A stretch of 61,670 nt of DNA from CAYLJJ01 sp964384025 (GCA_964384025.1 CAYLJJ010000026.1:1-61670), one strand, 5' to 3'; counted from the stretch's first letter, positions 51,001 through 60,649 are shown. A program made the numbers and translations. Notes: generated by a model from the letters alone, not told the origin.

Positions 51001-51749
51001 GCCGGGCAACCCCCCAGCATCTCTCGGCAGCCTCGATGGATCAGCGCTCCACAGCCTGGACAGCGCCAGGGATCTGGCTGAGCTGAGGCCCCACAGCCCA
51101 GACAAACAGGCCCCTCTTCTAACTCTCCAGAGTCCCTCAACGCTGAGCCCAGATCATGGAGATCCCCAGAGAGGCTGCGCGCCAAGAGCACAAGGATGGG
51201 TCCCACCTCCTCTAGACTTTCATTGGGTGATTGCACCGGAGTTAGGCTCCCTCGGATCAGGAGGTGGCGGTGGGCAGGGAGCAGCTCCAGCGCCTCCAGG
51301 CCACTCTCTCTAAAGCACTCCAGGATCAAAGCTCGTGTCGGGGCTGGACGCAGAAGCCAACGCAACAGGCGCTCATCTGTAGACTCCAGGCCCGCTTCTA
51401 GATAGGACTCCTCTTCAGGATAGAAGATCAGAGGTTGGAGCCCAGGAGCTCGCCAACGGATGGGGGGCGCGGGGGGCAGAGTGATCCGGGAAGCAAAGCC
51501 AAAAGCCTGCTCTTGGTAGACGCGCAGCTCTAGGGCCCAAGCACGACGATCTGGATGCCGTCGCAGGCCCAGGCGTCCTTCGCCATCGGGGAGAGGGAAG
51601 TGAACCCAGGCGCCCCGCTCACCCCAGCGCAGCCGACACTCTCCCCCGATGCGACGCGCCAAGCTCCAGTAGGCGGGTCCAGGCTGCGCCGCTCTTAAAC
51701 TTCGAGCCTCCCAGAGAGCAAATAGAGGCAGCAAGAACAGGCAAAGCAA
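50973..51749 (-). CDS. Membrane-anchored protein with C-terminal RING-like zinc motif
   Basis: About 258 residues. An N-terminal membrane helix (LCLFLLPLFALW) is followed by a predicted beta-rich domain. The C-terminal zinc motif has the order VCLGCGAS, WRCPGCGALIHRGC, GGCPAQSC, a C2-C2-HC-C2 arrangement like prokaryotic RING family 1. No ATG fits. TTG 51749 is usable but lies inside the hydrophobic stretch, which continues upstream in frame to the stop of the preceding lipoprotein gene at 51812. CTG 51785 or reinitiation could give a complete helix (ISLLLFALLLLLCLFLL). Function is unknown. Confidence 0.6.
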   Translation of the reverse strand: MLCLFLLPLFALWEARSLRAAQPGPAYWSLARRIGGECRLRWGERGAWVHFPLPDGEGRLGLRRHPDRRAWALELRVYQEQAFGFASRITLPPAPPIRWRAPGLQPLIFYPEEESYLEAGLESTDERLLRWLLRPAPTRALILECFRESGLEALELLPAHRHLLIRGSLTPVQSPNESLEEVGPILVLLARSLSGDLHDLGSALRDSGELEEGPVCLGCGASAQPDPWRCPGCGALIHRGCREMLGGCPAQSCTERLR

Positions 51750-51809
51750 CAGGAGCAGAGCAAAGAGGAGGAGGGAGATGGGCAGGGATTGGACCTTTCT
51801 CTTATCTGT

Positions 51810-52241
51810 TTAACCGCGAGCGTGGTCGAAGAGACGTGCTGCAAAATCAGAGAGGGTGCTGTAGAGGCTCTGAACATCGACGCGACGAACCCGTGCCAAG
51901 CTGGGGGCTCCCTTCGAGAACTCTAGGCTCAGGCCGTTAACCTGGGCCTCTACTCTCTTGAGCTGACCCTCTCCACTCCAGAGCAGAAACTCCTGATCAA
52001 AATCGACTCCAACAGGTACAGCGGCGGCAAACTGAACCTGAAACGCTTTGGCGTCCCGGATCACCAACCATCCAGGAGGTACATACTCAGGAGGGGCAAA
52101 CTCTTCGATGATCTGGAACACCAGCTGCCCTGGCTGCTGCGCCTCTGCGTTGAGGTCGAGGCGGGTGAGGGTCTTGGACTCTTGGTTCTCACAGGCGAGA
52201 GCGGAGAGGGCGATGAAGATGATGAGCGCAAAGCGGGACAT
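51810..52241 (-). CDS. Small lipoprotein of unknown function
   Basis: The protein has 143 residues. ATG 52241 has GGAGAA at 6 bases and leads directly into a lipoprotein signal with lipobox ALAC (Cys17, FIALSALACENQ). The frame extends 47 codons further up without signal features, so I reject that part. The mature domain has beta-rich stretches (LVFQIIEEFAPPEYVPPGWL, AFQVQFAAAVPVGVDFDQEF). No family is recognised. The next minus-strand gene is in the same frame directly behind its stop, and the two are probably co-expressed. Confidence 0.75.
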   Translation of the reverse strand: MSRFALIIFIALSALACENQESKTLTRLDLNAEAQQPGQLVFQIIEEFAPPEYVPPGWLVIRDAKAFQVQFAAAVPVGVDFDQEFLLWSGEGQLKRVEAQVNGLSLEFSKGAPSLARVRRVDVQSLYSTLSDFAARLFDHARG

Positions 52242-52385
52242 AGAGTTCTCCTTGATTTCTAGGCGCCGCTTAGCAAGGAGTGGACCAGGACAAAATTCCA
52301 CGCAACAGAGCCCTTCTAGCGGCTCTACCGGCCAACTCTGTGGCTGGCCAGAGGAGGAGTCTCCAGTCCGATGGCCACCCATTTT

Positions 52386-53753
52386 TTAGAGCAACGAGTG
52401 GATGAGGCGCTGCGCCTCAGGATCTTTGGAGAGGCGGGGGCAGCGCAGCAGACCCCAACGCAGCAACGCCTCAGCCTCCTCGGGACCTTGAGCGCGAGCG
52501 CGACGCTCCACCTCAAAGCAGAACATCCCCAAAGGCGCCTCAGGCTGAGCTAAGAGCCGCTCCAGGAGTTGAGGAAGCTCAGGGATCTCATACTCGATGG
52601 CCAGGGCGCAGAGGTTGTTGAGCATCTGCGGCCAGCCAGGGCTCTCGGAGGGCTTAAGAGGCAGGGCCCTTAGATAGGCTTGGAGAGCGTCAGGGTAGCG
52701 TCCCAGGCTCCAGCAGGCGCTCGCTTGGAGCTCATAGAGCGTCCACAGACGATGGGGGAGCCGAAGCTGCCCCCCCATCCACCGAGCCTGACTCTCCAAG
52801 GCGGCTTCGAGGAGTGGTAGAGCTTCAGCGGGCCGCGTCAGATTCATCAGGACGGAGCCCTGGGAGAAGAGGAGATCTGGATGCCCTGGGTGGTGCTGGA
52901 GCGCAAAGGCGCTCAGCTCCAAGGCGCGTTGCTCTTCTATGCCCAAGGCTGCTTCAGCTTCTAGCAAACTCAATGTGATCTCGGGCAGAGGCCCAGATCC
53001 AGGTCGCTCCCTGAGTCGCTCCCAGGCAAAGCGCAGCTGCTCCTGAGCTTCAGCCCAGCGTTTCAGCTGGAGGTACTCCCGCCCCAAATAGTAGCGATAT
53101 TGCAGATCCTCGGGCCTCTCACGCACGCTGGCTTCGATCAGCGGTAGAGAACGGGCGCTCTTGCTCCGAGCGGCGTAGATCTCAGGGTCGTAACCCAGAT
53201 GTTGAATCTCCAAGCCCAAGAAGCGCTGGACCTGGACCTTGGGCGCGGCGGGATCCAGGGCACCAAAGCGGTTGTGGACGCGGCCCTGGTAACCCAAGCG
53301 GGGATCGCGGGGAAAGATCCGAGTGCTGAAGAAGGAGGAGATGGGGCGGCCATCCAGGTGAGTGTTGACTACCTTAAGAGCCAGACCCTCAAAGGGGTGA
53401 TGAGGTCCCCGTTTTAGATGAGGGCGAAGCTGAGCCCCACCCCTGAGGCGCTCATCGGCATCGAGGATCAGGACCCAACGTCCCCGTGCTCGACGGAGGC
53501 TCTCATTGCGGGCCGCTGAGAAGTCATCACACCAGGAAAAATGCTCCACTCGAGCGCCCAGTGCCTTGGCGATCTCCACGCTCCGATCCTTTGAGCCGGT
53601 GTCCAGGATGAGCATCTCATCTACAAAGGGGCGCACGCTCAGGAGCGCTCCCTCTAAGAACTCCTCTTCATCGCGAACCATCATCGCCAGAGAGAGGAGA
53701 GGTGGAGCCTCTTGGCGTTTGCTTCGTCTCCGCTTGGATCGTCTCCGCTTCAA
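52386..53753 (-). CDS. GT2 glycosyltransferase with TPR tail
   Basis: The protein has 455 residues. A very basic start (KRRRSKRRRSKRQ) leads into the GT-A domain: SLAMMVRDEEEFLEGALLSV, LILDTGSKDRSVEIAKALGA, SWCDDFSAARNESLRRARGR and the metal motif LILDADERL (DxD). From about residue 200 TPR-like helices follow (YRYYLGREYLQLKRWAEAQE, LLFSQGSVLMNLTRPAEALP). This SunS/TPR-type GT2 architecture occurs widely in glycan and peptide glycosylation loci. TTG 53753 overlaps the MFS stop (TTGA) and has AAGGA about 9 bases upstream. The acceptor is unknown. Confidence 0.85.
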   Translation of the reverse strand: MKRRRSKRRRSKRQEAPPLLSLAMMVRDEEEFLEGALLSVRPFVDEMLILDTGSKDRSVEIAKALGARVEHFSWCDDFSAARNESLRRARGRWVLILDADERLRGGAQLRPHLKRGPHHPFEGLALKVVNTHLDGRPISSFFSTRIFPRDPRLGYQGRVHNRFGALDPAAPKVQVQRFLGLEIQHLGYDPEIYAARSKSARSLPLIEASVRERPEDLQYRYYLGREYLQLKRWAEAQEQLRFAWERLRERPGSGPLPEITLSLLEAEAALGIEEQRALELSAFALQHHPGHPDLLFSQGSVLMNLTRPAEALPLLEAALESQARWMGGQLRLPHRLWTLYELQASACWSLGRYPDALQAYLRALPLKPSESPGWPQMLNNLCALAIEYEIPELPQLLERLLAQPEAPLGMFCFEVERRARAQGPEEAEALLRWGLLRCPRLSKDPEAQRLIHSLL

Positions 53754-55075
53754 GTCTCATCTTCCTTGATCACGATCTCAGCCAAAGCGCGGCGGCGGTA
53801 GAAGAGATAGGCCAGCATCGCGGCCCCCGCTAGGGCCTGAGTGAGCGCGGGTCCCAACTCCAGGAGTTGACGGGCGAGCAGGTACCAAATACCGGCAAAG
53901 AAGAGGAAGAGGAAGCACATAAAATTGTTGACCGCGAAGGTCTGTCCGCGCATCCCTGGTGGGGGCGCATCCTGGAGGTAGGATTGTACCGGGACCACAA
54001 AGCAAGCACCTGAAAAGCCGATGAGGCCAAGGAGCAGATGAGCGACCCAGAAGCCCCCCTGCTCACGACCAAAGAGGAGCCCCAGGCTCAACAAGCCCAG
54101 CTGCCCCAAAAACATCCCAAAGCCTCCCCAGGTTGCCAAGCGCCCCGGTCCCAGGCGACGGCTCAGGAGAGGGGCGATCAAGCTACCGATGATGATAAAG
54201 AGCGCCAGGGTCACCATCAGGTAGGAGAGCAAGCTGTTTTCCCCCTCACCGACATCTAAGATCCCTGGCTCCCCAAAGGCGAGGATCGCTTGCTGGATAA
54301 CACCCCCGTTAAACCAGAAGAGAGAGTGGAGGATCAGCACAGGGAAGAGCCCCTCCCGTCGTCGAAGATCCTGGGTGGTGCTCCAGAGGCTCCCAAAAGG
54401 GTTGAGGCCGATCGGCAGCTCAGGCCGCAGGGCCTTCATCGGGCGCATGATCTGAGCGATCCCTGTCCCCAGGATGGCGAAGCCAACGCAGAAGAGGGCG
54501 GGCAGCCAGAGCATCTCTCCGAAGCGATCCATCAGGGGACCCGCCAGAGCCTGCCCCATCAAGATCGCCATAAAGGTGGTCATGGCGATGGTGCCGTTGG
54601 CGGAGATGAGCTGCTCAGGGGGAACCAGCTCAGGGATTACTCCATACTTTGAGGGACCGAAGAAGGCTGACTGAGTGCCCATCAGAAAGAGCACGAGCAG
54701 CATGAAGTACCAACCCATCGAGTAGAAGGCGAGGGCACCCAGGAGCATCACCCCGATCTCAACCCACTTCATCTGGAGGATGATGCGACGCTTGCTTAGA
54801 CGCTCGCTGAGGTCCCCGGCGATGCCGCTGAAGATCACAAAGGGCAGAGCGAAGATGGCGAAGGCGAGGCCCTGCATATCCTCTCCCGGAAAGAGCTGTC
54901 GCGCCGCCAAGAAGAGCAGGAGCTGCTTAAAGAGGTTGTCATTGAAAGCGCCAAAGAACTGAGCACCCACCATCGCCTGAAAGCTGGGGTTAAAGCGACG
55001 CAGGAGCCCTCGAGCTAGGCCACCCAAGAGGAGAAGGGTTAGGAGAGTGGTCAGGCCCATCTGAATCAGGCTCAA
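53750..55075 (-). CDS. MFS transporter, LplT-like
   Basis: The protein has 441 residues and about twelve membrane helices. The segment AQFFGAFNDNLFKQLLLFLA is the family mark of LplT-type transporters, which flip lysophospholipids into the cytoplasm for re-acylation. IFSGIAGDLSERLSKRRIIL corresponds to the MFS loop 2-3 motif, and FFGPSKYGVIPELVPPEQLI is also typical of this branch. No acyltransferase (Aas) domain is fused or adjacent. TTG 55075 has GGGAG at 6 bases, better than the inner ATG at 55060. It overlaps the GT2 start by 4 bases. Confidence 0.85.
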   Translation of the reverse strand: MSLIQMGLTTLLTLLLLGGLARGLLRRFNPSFQAMVGAQFFGAFNDNLFKQLLLFLAARQLFPGEDMQGLAFAIFALPFVIFSGIAGDLSERLSKRRIILQMKWVEIGVMLLGALAFYSMGWYFMLLVLFLMGTQSAFFGPSKYGVIPELVPPEQLISANGTIAMTTFMAILMGQALAGPLMDRFGEMLWLPALFCVGFAILGTGIAQIMRPMKALRPELPIGLNPFGSLWSTTQDLRRREGLFPVLILHSLFWFNGGVIQQAILAFGEPGILDVGEGENSLLSYLMVTLALFIIIGSLIAPLLSRRLGPGRLATWGGFGMFLGQLGLLSLGLLFGREQGGFWVAHLLLGLIGFSGACFVVPVQSYLQDAPPPGMRGQTFAVNNFMCFLFLFFAGIWYLLARQLLELGPALTQALAGAAMLAYLFYRRRALAEIVIKEDET

Positions 55076-55132
55076 GGCGCGCTCCCTCGTCTTTGACAGA
55101 AGCCGCCAGAATGAGGCTCTCAGGGCTGAGGA

Positions 55133-58100
55133 TCAAGGGCAGCGCTGAGCAAAGAAGGGGATATAGGCTCTCGCTTCCTCCAGAAGCGCTGGACAGGTCA
55201 ACTCTCCCAGGCTTTCAGCCCACTCTGGATCGCAGCCCTCCAAGCAGCGCGTTTGGGCGAGGAGCCAATCGCGTCGTGCCAGCCCCGCGCAGGGGGGCGG
55301 ATCAGGGAGGCTCAGGCAGTCAGCAAGGGGATCGCAGATATGTAGACAGGGGGACTCTGGATCATCGCTGCGACCATGGATAACCTCACCTCGGCTGTGA
55401 AGCTGTACACAGATTCCGATGGTGTCGCAGTCGGGCGCCCCCAGCTCACAGGCACGGGGAGCGCCACCATTCCAGGTTACATCAAAGCCATCATCTCCGT
55501 TGCCCATCTCAAAGAGGTCGCGGATGAGTGGCAACGCTGCTTCTGGACCATTTCGGAAGACCATATTGATGGCGAAGTTATCACAGATTCTGGGGTGCTC
55601 TGGAGCTTGGCAGGTCGCATGAAACGCACGCAGCCACTCCAAAACCCCCTCCTCTCGCCAATAACCCTCTAGGCGTCCTGCTTCTAGGGCGATCCCTGGA
55701 CCATCAGGCCGTAGATCTCCCTCGATAAAGCTTTGCTCCAAGAGCACATCGACGACGAGAGCCTCCTCTACTCTCCCCACCGGGAAGGGGAAGACAAAAC
55801 GCTCAGGTGTAGTTCGAAAGTGACCCTCTGCATCCACCTGAGTGTTGGGGAAGTGAACCTGAGCCTCAAACTCCCCAACGAGGCTCTCAGGGATGATCAA
55901 GCTGCGCCTTTGGCGACGCTCAGCGCTGAGAGACTGGAGATCGATCAGCTGCCCGTGATCAACAGGAGCTAAGGGAGGCCAGCCCCGCGCTTCTAGGAAA
56001 ACAAAGATGACGGAGCCTCCTTCAGCATTGGGCTCTAGGTAGGGCGCGAAGCCGGGGACCTGAAGGACCCTGAACCAGCTTTGTAGAGAGGTCCCTGCGT
56101 TGCGACCCAACACCTCACAGCCCATCTCCCGTGCAGCCTCAGGGCTCTCAGCAAAGCTGAGTTCATCTAAGCGGCCCGCAGGCCCCCAAGGCCCTTGAGG
56201 GGCTAAGCTTCCGGGGGCTGCATCGGAGAGGCTGCTGTCTGGAAGAAGCTCCAGATCTGGAAGCCCTGCATCCAAGCCCACATCTGGAGGAGGCGCCGCA
56301 TCTGGCTCGGAGCCATCATGTCCATCACAATTCTGATCTTCACCATCGACAAGCAGATCAGGCTGCCCTGGGTTGATCAGAGGGTTCTCATCTTGGCAAT
56401 CTCCTCCCCCACAAGAGAGGCGCTGATGTCCATCGTGGTCTCGATCGCAGTTGTTGATTTGAAACTCCCAACGTCGCTCTAGGACTTGGCCCTGGGGATC
56501 GCTGGTGGAGAGCTGTAGGCTGAGGGGACCATCGGGCCACTCCTCTGTTTCAAAGAAGAAATCATAAGGATCCCTGAGGCGATGTTGCTGATCGGGCAGG
56601 CTTAAGAGAACCAATGCGGGGGGTTCATCATCATCCCTGATCTCCGCCTTGAGCTGGAGGCTCCCAAAGATCTCCCTCTCCTGAAGAGGGCTGCATTCTG
56701 GATTACAGAGCATCAGCTCCATCTCCAGGGGGTGATCAACATCCAAGATCAGGCTCGCCTCCGCCTCTTGCCCAGCGTTGTCCAGAGCCTGAGCTTTGAG
56801 CTGACGCAGACCCCGACGATATTCAGGGGTCCACTCAAAGCTCCCTAGAGGATCAAAGTTGCCCAAGGCGCGGCCATCCACCTCTAGGCTGACCCTTGCA
56901 AGCCCCAGATCATCTTGAGCATCCACCCGGATAAGGCTGGTTCCCCTCAGCACTTGAGGGTGCTCTAAGAAGCGCAAGCTGGGGGGGCGATCGATCAACA
57001 GCTCTCGACTCAGCTCTCCCCTCAGGCCCGCTCTATCCCAAGCTTGAATATGCAGGGTTTGAAAGCCTGAGGAGAGTGAAGCCAGCTCAAATCCCAGCTC
57101 CCAAGGGGGCTGCTCACGGCGCTGCTCTAAGCTCCCCAGTTGCACCTCCAAGCGAGCAGCATCTGGAGAGAGCTGCACTCGTACGCTCAGGTGTCCATGC
57201 TGAGGTCCCGCCTCCGCTCCAGGCTCTAGCAGTTGAATTATGGGAGGTTCAAGATCCAGTTCAAAGTTCAACAGATGAGCCACCGCCTGCCCCCCCGCCT
57301 CACCCAAGAGGAGGAGCTGATGTGGACCAGGGCTGATCTCCTCGGGCTGTAGAAAAAGGGAGAGAGGGGGCTCATCATCTTCTTGATAGGGGAGCGCATC
57401 CAGGAAAGCTCGCAGCCTGGGAGCTTCTCCTGAGAGGTTGACGCTCAGCTCCTGAGCTGCAGTCAGGAAACGCAACTCTGGGCTGAGCCTCAAACTTGGA
57501 ACGGGTCCACAGCCCGCCACCCCCTCCAGGCGAAGCTCTGTTCGGCGCTCACCCTGAGCATCAACGGCGATCAGGCTCAGCTGATGGGGACCAGGAGAGA
57601 TCGACCAGATCGCCAAGTGAGGGAGCCCAGGTAGAGAGCCCAAAGGCCGACCGTCCACCTCAAAGCGCAGCTCAGCCTCCCCTGCTGAGTCCATCTCTAG
57701 GAGGAGATCCCCGCAGAGGCGCTCAGGGAGAGCGAGAAGCTCGGGAGGGCAGCCCTCTGGAGGACAGGGCTCAATCCAGCGAAACTCTCGTTCAACGCGA
57801 CTGACCTGAGCAGCGCTGTCCTCCGCCATCGCCTCTAAGCGGTGTAGACCTGCTGCTGGCTCTGCCCAGCTCCACTCAAAGGGGGCCTCGCTCCATTCCG
57901 CCACCTGCTCCCCGTTCAGGGAGAGCACAACCCTCTGGATCCCATGGTCATCCTGAGCCTCCAAAATGACCTGCACTGCACCGCTCAGCTCTGCTCTGGG
58001 GCTCAGAAAGCGCAGCGTTGGGGGTTGATCCTCAGCGCGCTGAACATCGGGCTCGGCGTCCGTTGAAGGAGAGATGCTGCTGGCTTCAGGTTGACAAGCG

Positions 58101-58135
58101 AGCAGAGAGATGGAGAGGAGCAGGCAGCGCTTCAT
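55133..58135 (-). CDS. 1000-residue surface lipoprotein with Ig-like repeats and a MopE-type calcium motif
   Basis: A lipoprotein signal ends at SLLAC (Cys14). Residues about 35-555 are a series of Ig/fibronectin-like beta domains; repeated signatures are VVLSLNGEQVAEW, VRVQLSPDAARLEVQL and ASLILDVDHP. Around 562-605 there is a MopE-like segment with Asp-rich loops (CDRDHDGHQRLSCGGGDCQD, then DGEDQNCDGHDG), known from Myxococcota surface proteins. A Pro/Asp/Leu-rich spacer leads to a C-terminal domain of about 320 residues with many cysteines (CDNFAINMVFRN, CELGAPDCDTIGICVQLHS). I find no enzyme motif. It probably sits on the outer membrane and binds a partner or calcium. Confidence 0.8.
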   Translation of the reverse strand: MKRCLLLSISLLACQPEASSISPSTDAEPDVQRAEDQPPTLRFLSPRAELSGAVQVILEAQDDHGIQRVVLSLNGEQVAEWSEAPFEWSWAEPAAGLHRLEAMAEDSAAQVSRVEREFRWIEPCPPEGCPPELLALPERLCGDLLLEMDSAGEAELRFEVDGRPLGSLPGLPHLAIWSISPGPHQLSLIAVDAQGERRTELRLEGVAGCGPVPSLRLSPELRFLTAAQELSVNLSGEAPRLRAFLDALPYQEDDEPPLSLFLQPEEISPGPHQLLLLGEAGGQAVAHLLNFELDLEPPIIQLLEPGAEAGPQHGHLSVRVQLSPDAARLEVQLGSLEQRREQPPWELGFELASLSSGFQTLHIQAWDRAGLRGELSRELLIDRPPSLRFLEHPQVLRGTSLIRVDAQDDLGLARVSLEVDGRALGNFDPLGSFEWTPEYRRGLRQLKAQALDNAGQEAEASLILDVDHPLEMELMLCNPECSPLQEREIFGSLQLKAEIRDDDEPPALVLLSLPDQQHRLRDPYDFFFETEEWPDGPLSLQLSTSDPQGQVLERRWEFQINNCDRDHDGHQRLSCGGGDCQDENPLINPGQPDLLVDGEDQNCDGHDGSEPDAAPPPDVGLDAGLPDLELLPDSSLSDAAPGSLAPQGPWGPAGRLDELSFAESPEAAREMGCEVLGRNAGTSLQSWFRVLQVPGFAPYLEPNAEGGSVIFVFLEARGWPPLAPVDHGQLIDLQSLSAERRQRRSLIIPESLVGEFEAQVHFPNTQVDAEGHFRTTPERFVFPFPVGRVEEALVVDVLLEQSFIEGDLRPDGPGIALEAGRLEGYWREEGVLEWLRAFHATCQAPEHPRICDNFAINMVFRNGPEAALPLIRDLFEMGNGDDGFDVTWNGGAPRACELGAPDCDTIGICVQLHSRGEVIHGRSDDPESPCLHICDPLADCLSLPDPPPCAGLARRDWLLAQTRCLEGCDPEWAESLGELTCPALLEEARAYIPFFAQRCP

Positions 58136-58427
58136 AAGCCCTCACTTCGAAAGGATGCTCTCCAAATCGGGGCGACCTGAGGAGCACCTTTACAGGAATA
58201 CAAGATCTTCTGTCTCAGCGCAGTAAGAGTGCTCTTGATTTCAGATATGCGTGCCCATTTTGATTTAGGTTATATCCAGTAATATCAGCAGCCTGCTCAT
58301 TTCATATGCACTCGTTTACAGTCCGTTCATCGCCGTCGGGAGTTCGCTCAGCAGAAGATCCTGGGTGCTCTAAATGCCAAGCCATGCAAGATGTTGATGG
58401 CTATCGGAAACAAAGCGAGCGGGTAAC
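58136..58427. other. 292-base gap without a recognisable gene
   Basis: The stretch between the PLP enzyme and the large lipoprotein shows no gene-like frame of its own. A frame opening at 58306 on the plus strand runs into the antisense of the PLP enzyme and is a shadow. The gap should contain the lipoprotein promoter. No terminator with a clear T-run is visible. Confidence 0.5.
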
Positions 58428-59702
58428 TCAGCTCACAGAATCTAAGGCATGCTCCATATCCCGCTTGAGATCGGAAATATGCTCTAGGCCGACGGAGATC
58501 CTAATCAGCCCTGCGCTGACCCCCATCCGCTCCAGTTCCTCTTCGGGTACGTCAGCATGGGTCATCCTCATGGGGTGCTCCACCAGAGTCTCAGTGCCCC
58601 CCAGTGAGACCGCCAAGCGACAGATCTCAAAGCTGTTGAGTACCCTAAAAGCCGCCTCCTCCCCCCCCTTCACCTCAAAGGAGATCAGAGAGCCTGGCCC
58701 CGAGCACTGTCGTGTATAGATCTCCTCCTGAGGGCTGCCCTCCTCAAAGAGCCCTGGATAGTAGACTTTCAACACCGCTGGGTGCTCTTGGAGGAGCTGA
58801 GCGAGGCTCTCAGCGCTCTTGGCTTGACGACGCATCCTCACCGAAAGGGTCTCTAACGAGCGAAGGAGCAGAAAGCCGCTGAAGGGGGTGGCCATGGTGC
58901 CCAGGATGGTACGAGACTCCAACACCTCAGCCATCACCTTCCTGCTCCCAGTCACCAACCCAGCAATGAGATCGCTGTGCCCTCCAATGAACTTGGTGGC
59001 GGAGTAGATCACCAGATCCGCGCCCAGGGGAACAGGGCGTTGAAAGACAGGCCCTAAGAAGGTGTTGTCTACCGCCAAGATCGCCTTACGCTCTCGCTTG
59101 GAGTTCCAGCCCTTGAGAATCTCAGCGATGGCGGCGATGTCGGTCATCATATTGGAGGGGTTGGCTGGGGTCTCTAGAAAGACAACCCGGACGCGATCAG
59201 TGCCCAGAGCTTCCCCTTGCTCCTTAAGCCTCCCTACCGCCTGCTCTCCTGCGTCGATAAACTTCACCGTGACCCCATAGCGAGGCAGGATCTTATCGAA
59301 GAGGTAGTGAGTACCTCCGTAGACAGGCCGGGTAGAGAGTAGAAGATCCCCAGGACGCAGGAGAGCCAACATACTGGTGCTGATCGCGGCCATCCCAGAG
59401 GAGAAGGTGGCTGCTATTTCGCTGCGATCCCAGGCAGCCATACGCTCTTCGAAGATCTGCATATTGGGGTTGTTGAGGCGGCTGTAGATCAGGCCCATCT
59501 CCTCCCCCTCTTCAGCTTCTCTCAGGCCATAGGCCAACTCAAAATAAGCTTTGCCCTCCTCAGCCGAGCGAAATTGAAAGGTGGAGGTTAGAAAGATCGG
59601 TGGCTTAACCGCGCCCTCTGAGAGGGTAGGATCATAGCCATAGCCCAGGGCCAGAGTCTCAGGGTTGAACTCTTTATCTCCTCGGCTGTGCTTGAGCTTC
59701 AT
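58428..59702 (-). CDS. PLP enzyme of the cystathionine gamma-synthase / methionine gamma-lyase family
   Basis: This 424-residue protein has the full Cys/Met metabolism fold. Key marks are the substrate/phosphate region YSRLNNPNMQIFEERMAAWD and FSSGMAAISTSMLALLRPGD, the PLP-stacking Tyr in RPVYGGTHYLF, the Asp in LAVDNTFLGPVFQRPVPLGA and the Schiff-base lysine in VIYSATKFIGGHSD. The end has the usual SLGGTETLVEHPMRMTH. Members either make cystathionine or cleave sulfur amino acids, and motifs alone do not settle which. It has its own gap of about 290 bases before the next gene downstream and is probably a single unit. Confidence 0.9.
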   Translation of the reverse strand: MKLKHSRGDKEFNPETLALGYGYDPTLSEGAVKPPIFLTSTFQFRSAEEGKAYFELAYGLREAEEGEEMGLIYSRLNNPNMQIFEERMAAWDRSEIAATFSSGMAAISTSMLALLRPGDLLLSTRPVYGGTHYLFDKILPRYGVTVKFIDAGEQAVGRLKEQGEALGTDRVRVVFLETPANPSNMMTDIAAIAEILKGWNSKRERKAILAVDNTFLGPVFQRPVPLGADLVIYSATKFIGGHSDLIAGLVTGSRKVMAEVLESRTILGTMATPFSGFLLLRSLETLSVRMRRQAKSAESLAQLLQEHPAVLKVYYPGLFEEGSPQEEIYTRQCSGPGSLISFEVKGGEEAAFRVLNSFEICRLAVSLGGTETLVEHPMRMTHADVPEEELERMGVSAGLIRISVGLEHISDLKRDMEHALDSVS

Positions 59703-59806
59703 AGACTCCTCTTCACTCTTAAGGGCTGCGATCAGCAGCGAATCCTCTTTCTTAGCATCTTTGCTGTTTGCTGCAAGATCTCTCTATTCTTGGTTGTCTA
59801 TTTGCT

Positions 59807-60550
59807 TCAAGGCTCAACATGTATAGACAAGCTGCTCTCCTCCTTCTCTGCCCCCTGAAAAAAGGACCAGAGCCCTAAGCTGAGGATCGTCATAGAGACA
59901 AGGCCACAAAGCGTCCCCCAGAACCAGTAGGGGAGAAGGAGGGCTTCAGCCATCTGCTGGGTATCTGATGGCATCAGGCCCTGACCTGTCTGAGCCATTT
60001 TAGTGAAGAGATAGTCTCCTCTGGAGAAGACGCTCAGGGCCATCTGTGAGGCGAGGAAGATGATGGCGATTTGTGAAGCCCAGGGCTTGGCCTTGTAGGC
60101 CAAGAGCAGGAAGAGGCCCGCTGTAAGCCCCACAAAGAGCATCCCAAAGAGGCCCCGAACGACGAAGATCAGAGAGATCGTGAGGATCACACCAAAAGCA
60201 CCCAGACCCAGGCGGGAGCGACGCTCACCTCGCCCCAACCAGAAGCCTATACCTCCCATGATGGCGGGTCCCAACAGGCCACCTGCGGCCACAAAAGCTG
60301 AGGACAGACGCCCTACGTTCCCCTGCCAACGAGCTACCCCCGAGCCGTCCGACCACATCTGAAACTCCAGGAATTCTCCACCTACCAGGATGGCAAAGAT
60401 CCCATGACCCATCTCATGAACCAGGGTCGAGAGCAGAGTAAGAGGGTAGGCGATCAAGCGACCCTGAGGGATGATGTAGTAGAGCAGCAGGGTGAGCACC
60501 ACGCTGAAGAGGAGGAAGAGGCTGGCGCGCTGGTTGGGTCTCTGTGTCAT
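59807..60550 (-). CDS. M50-like membrane metalloprotease
   Basis: The protein has 247 residues and about six membrane helices. The zinc motif HEMGH (TLVHEMGHGIFAILVGGEFL) lies in a membrane helix near residue 45, as in site-2-protease-type M50B proteins (PF13398-like). I cannot confirm the second zinc ligand motif (NxxPxxxxDG). GPAIMGGIGFWLGRGERR lies in the expected place but lacks a clear Asp. It may be a protease that acts on membrane proteins or a diverged non-catalytic relative. ATG 60550 faces a divergent lipoprotein gene 99 bases away, so each has its own promoter there. Confidence 0.75.
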   Translation of the reverse strand: MTQRPNQRASLFLLFSVVLTLLLYYIIPQGRLIAYPLTLLSTLVHEMGHGIFAILVGGEFLEFQMWSDGSGVARWQGNVGRLSSAFVAAGGLLGPAIMGGIGFWLGRGERRSRLGLGAFGVILTISLIFVVRGLFGMLFVGLTAGLFLLLAYKAKPWASQIAIIFLASQMALSVFSRGDYLFTKMAQTGQGLMPSDTQQMAEALLLPYWFWGTLCGLVSMTILSLGLWSFFQGAEKEESSLSIHVEP

Positions 60551-60649
60551 AGGCCGAGTATCTCCTCTTTTGGGCTCTCAGGGGAGCCTTTCATTTCCAG
60601 GTGAACGCGTGTGCATAGCCCTTGCTTAAAATTCCAGGGAGGAGGTTGA

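Noticed and set aside
58306..58719. Open frame on the plus strand at the end of the PLP enzyme
   Set aside because: More than half is antisense to a clear enzyme gene, and the product has no protein-like pattern or ribosome site.
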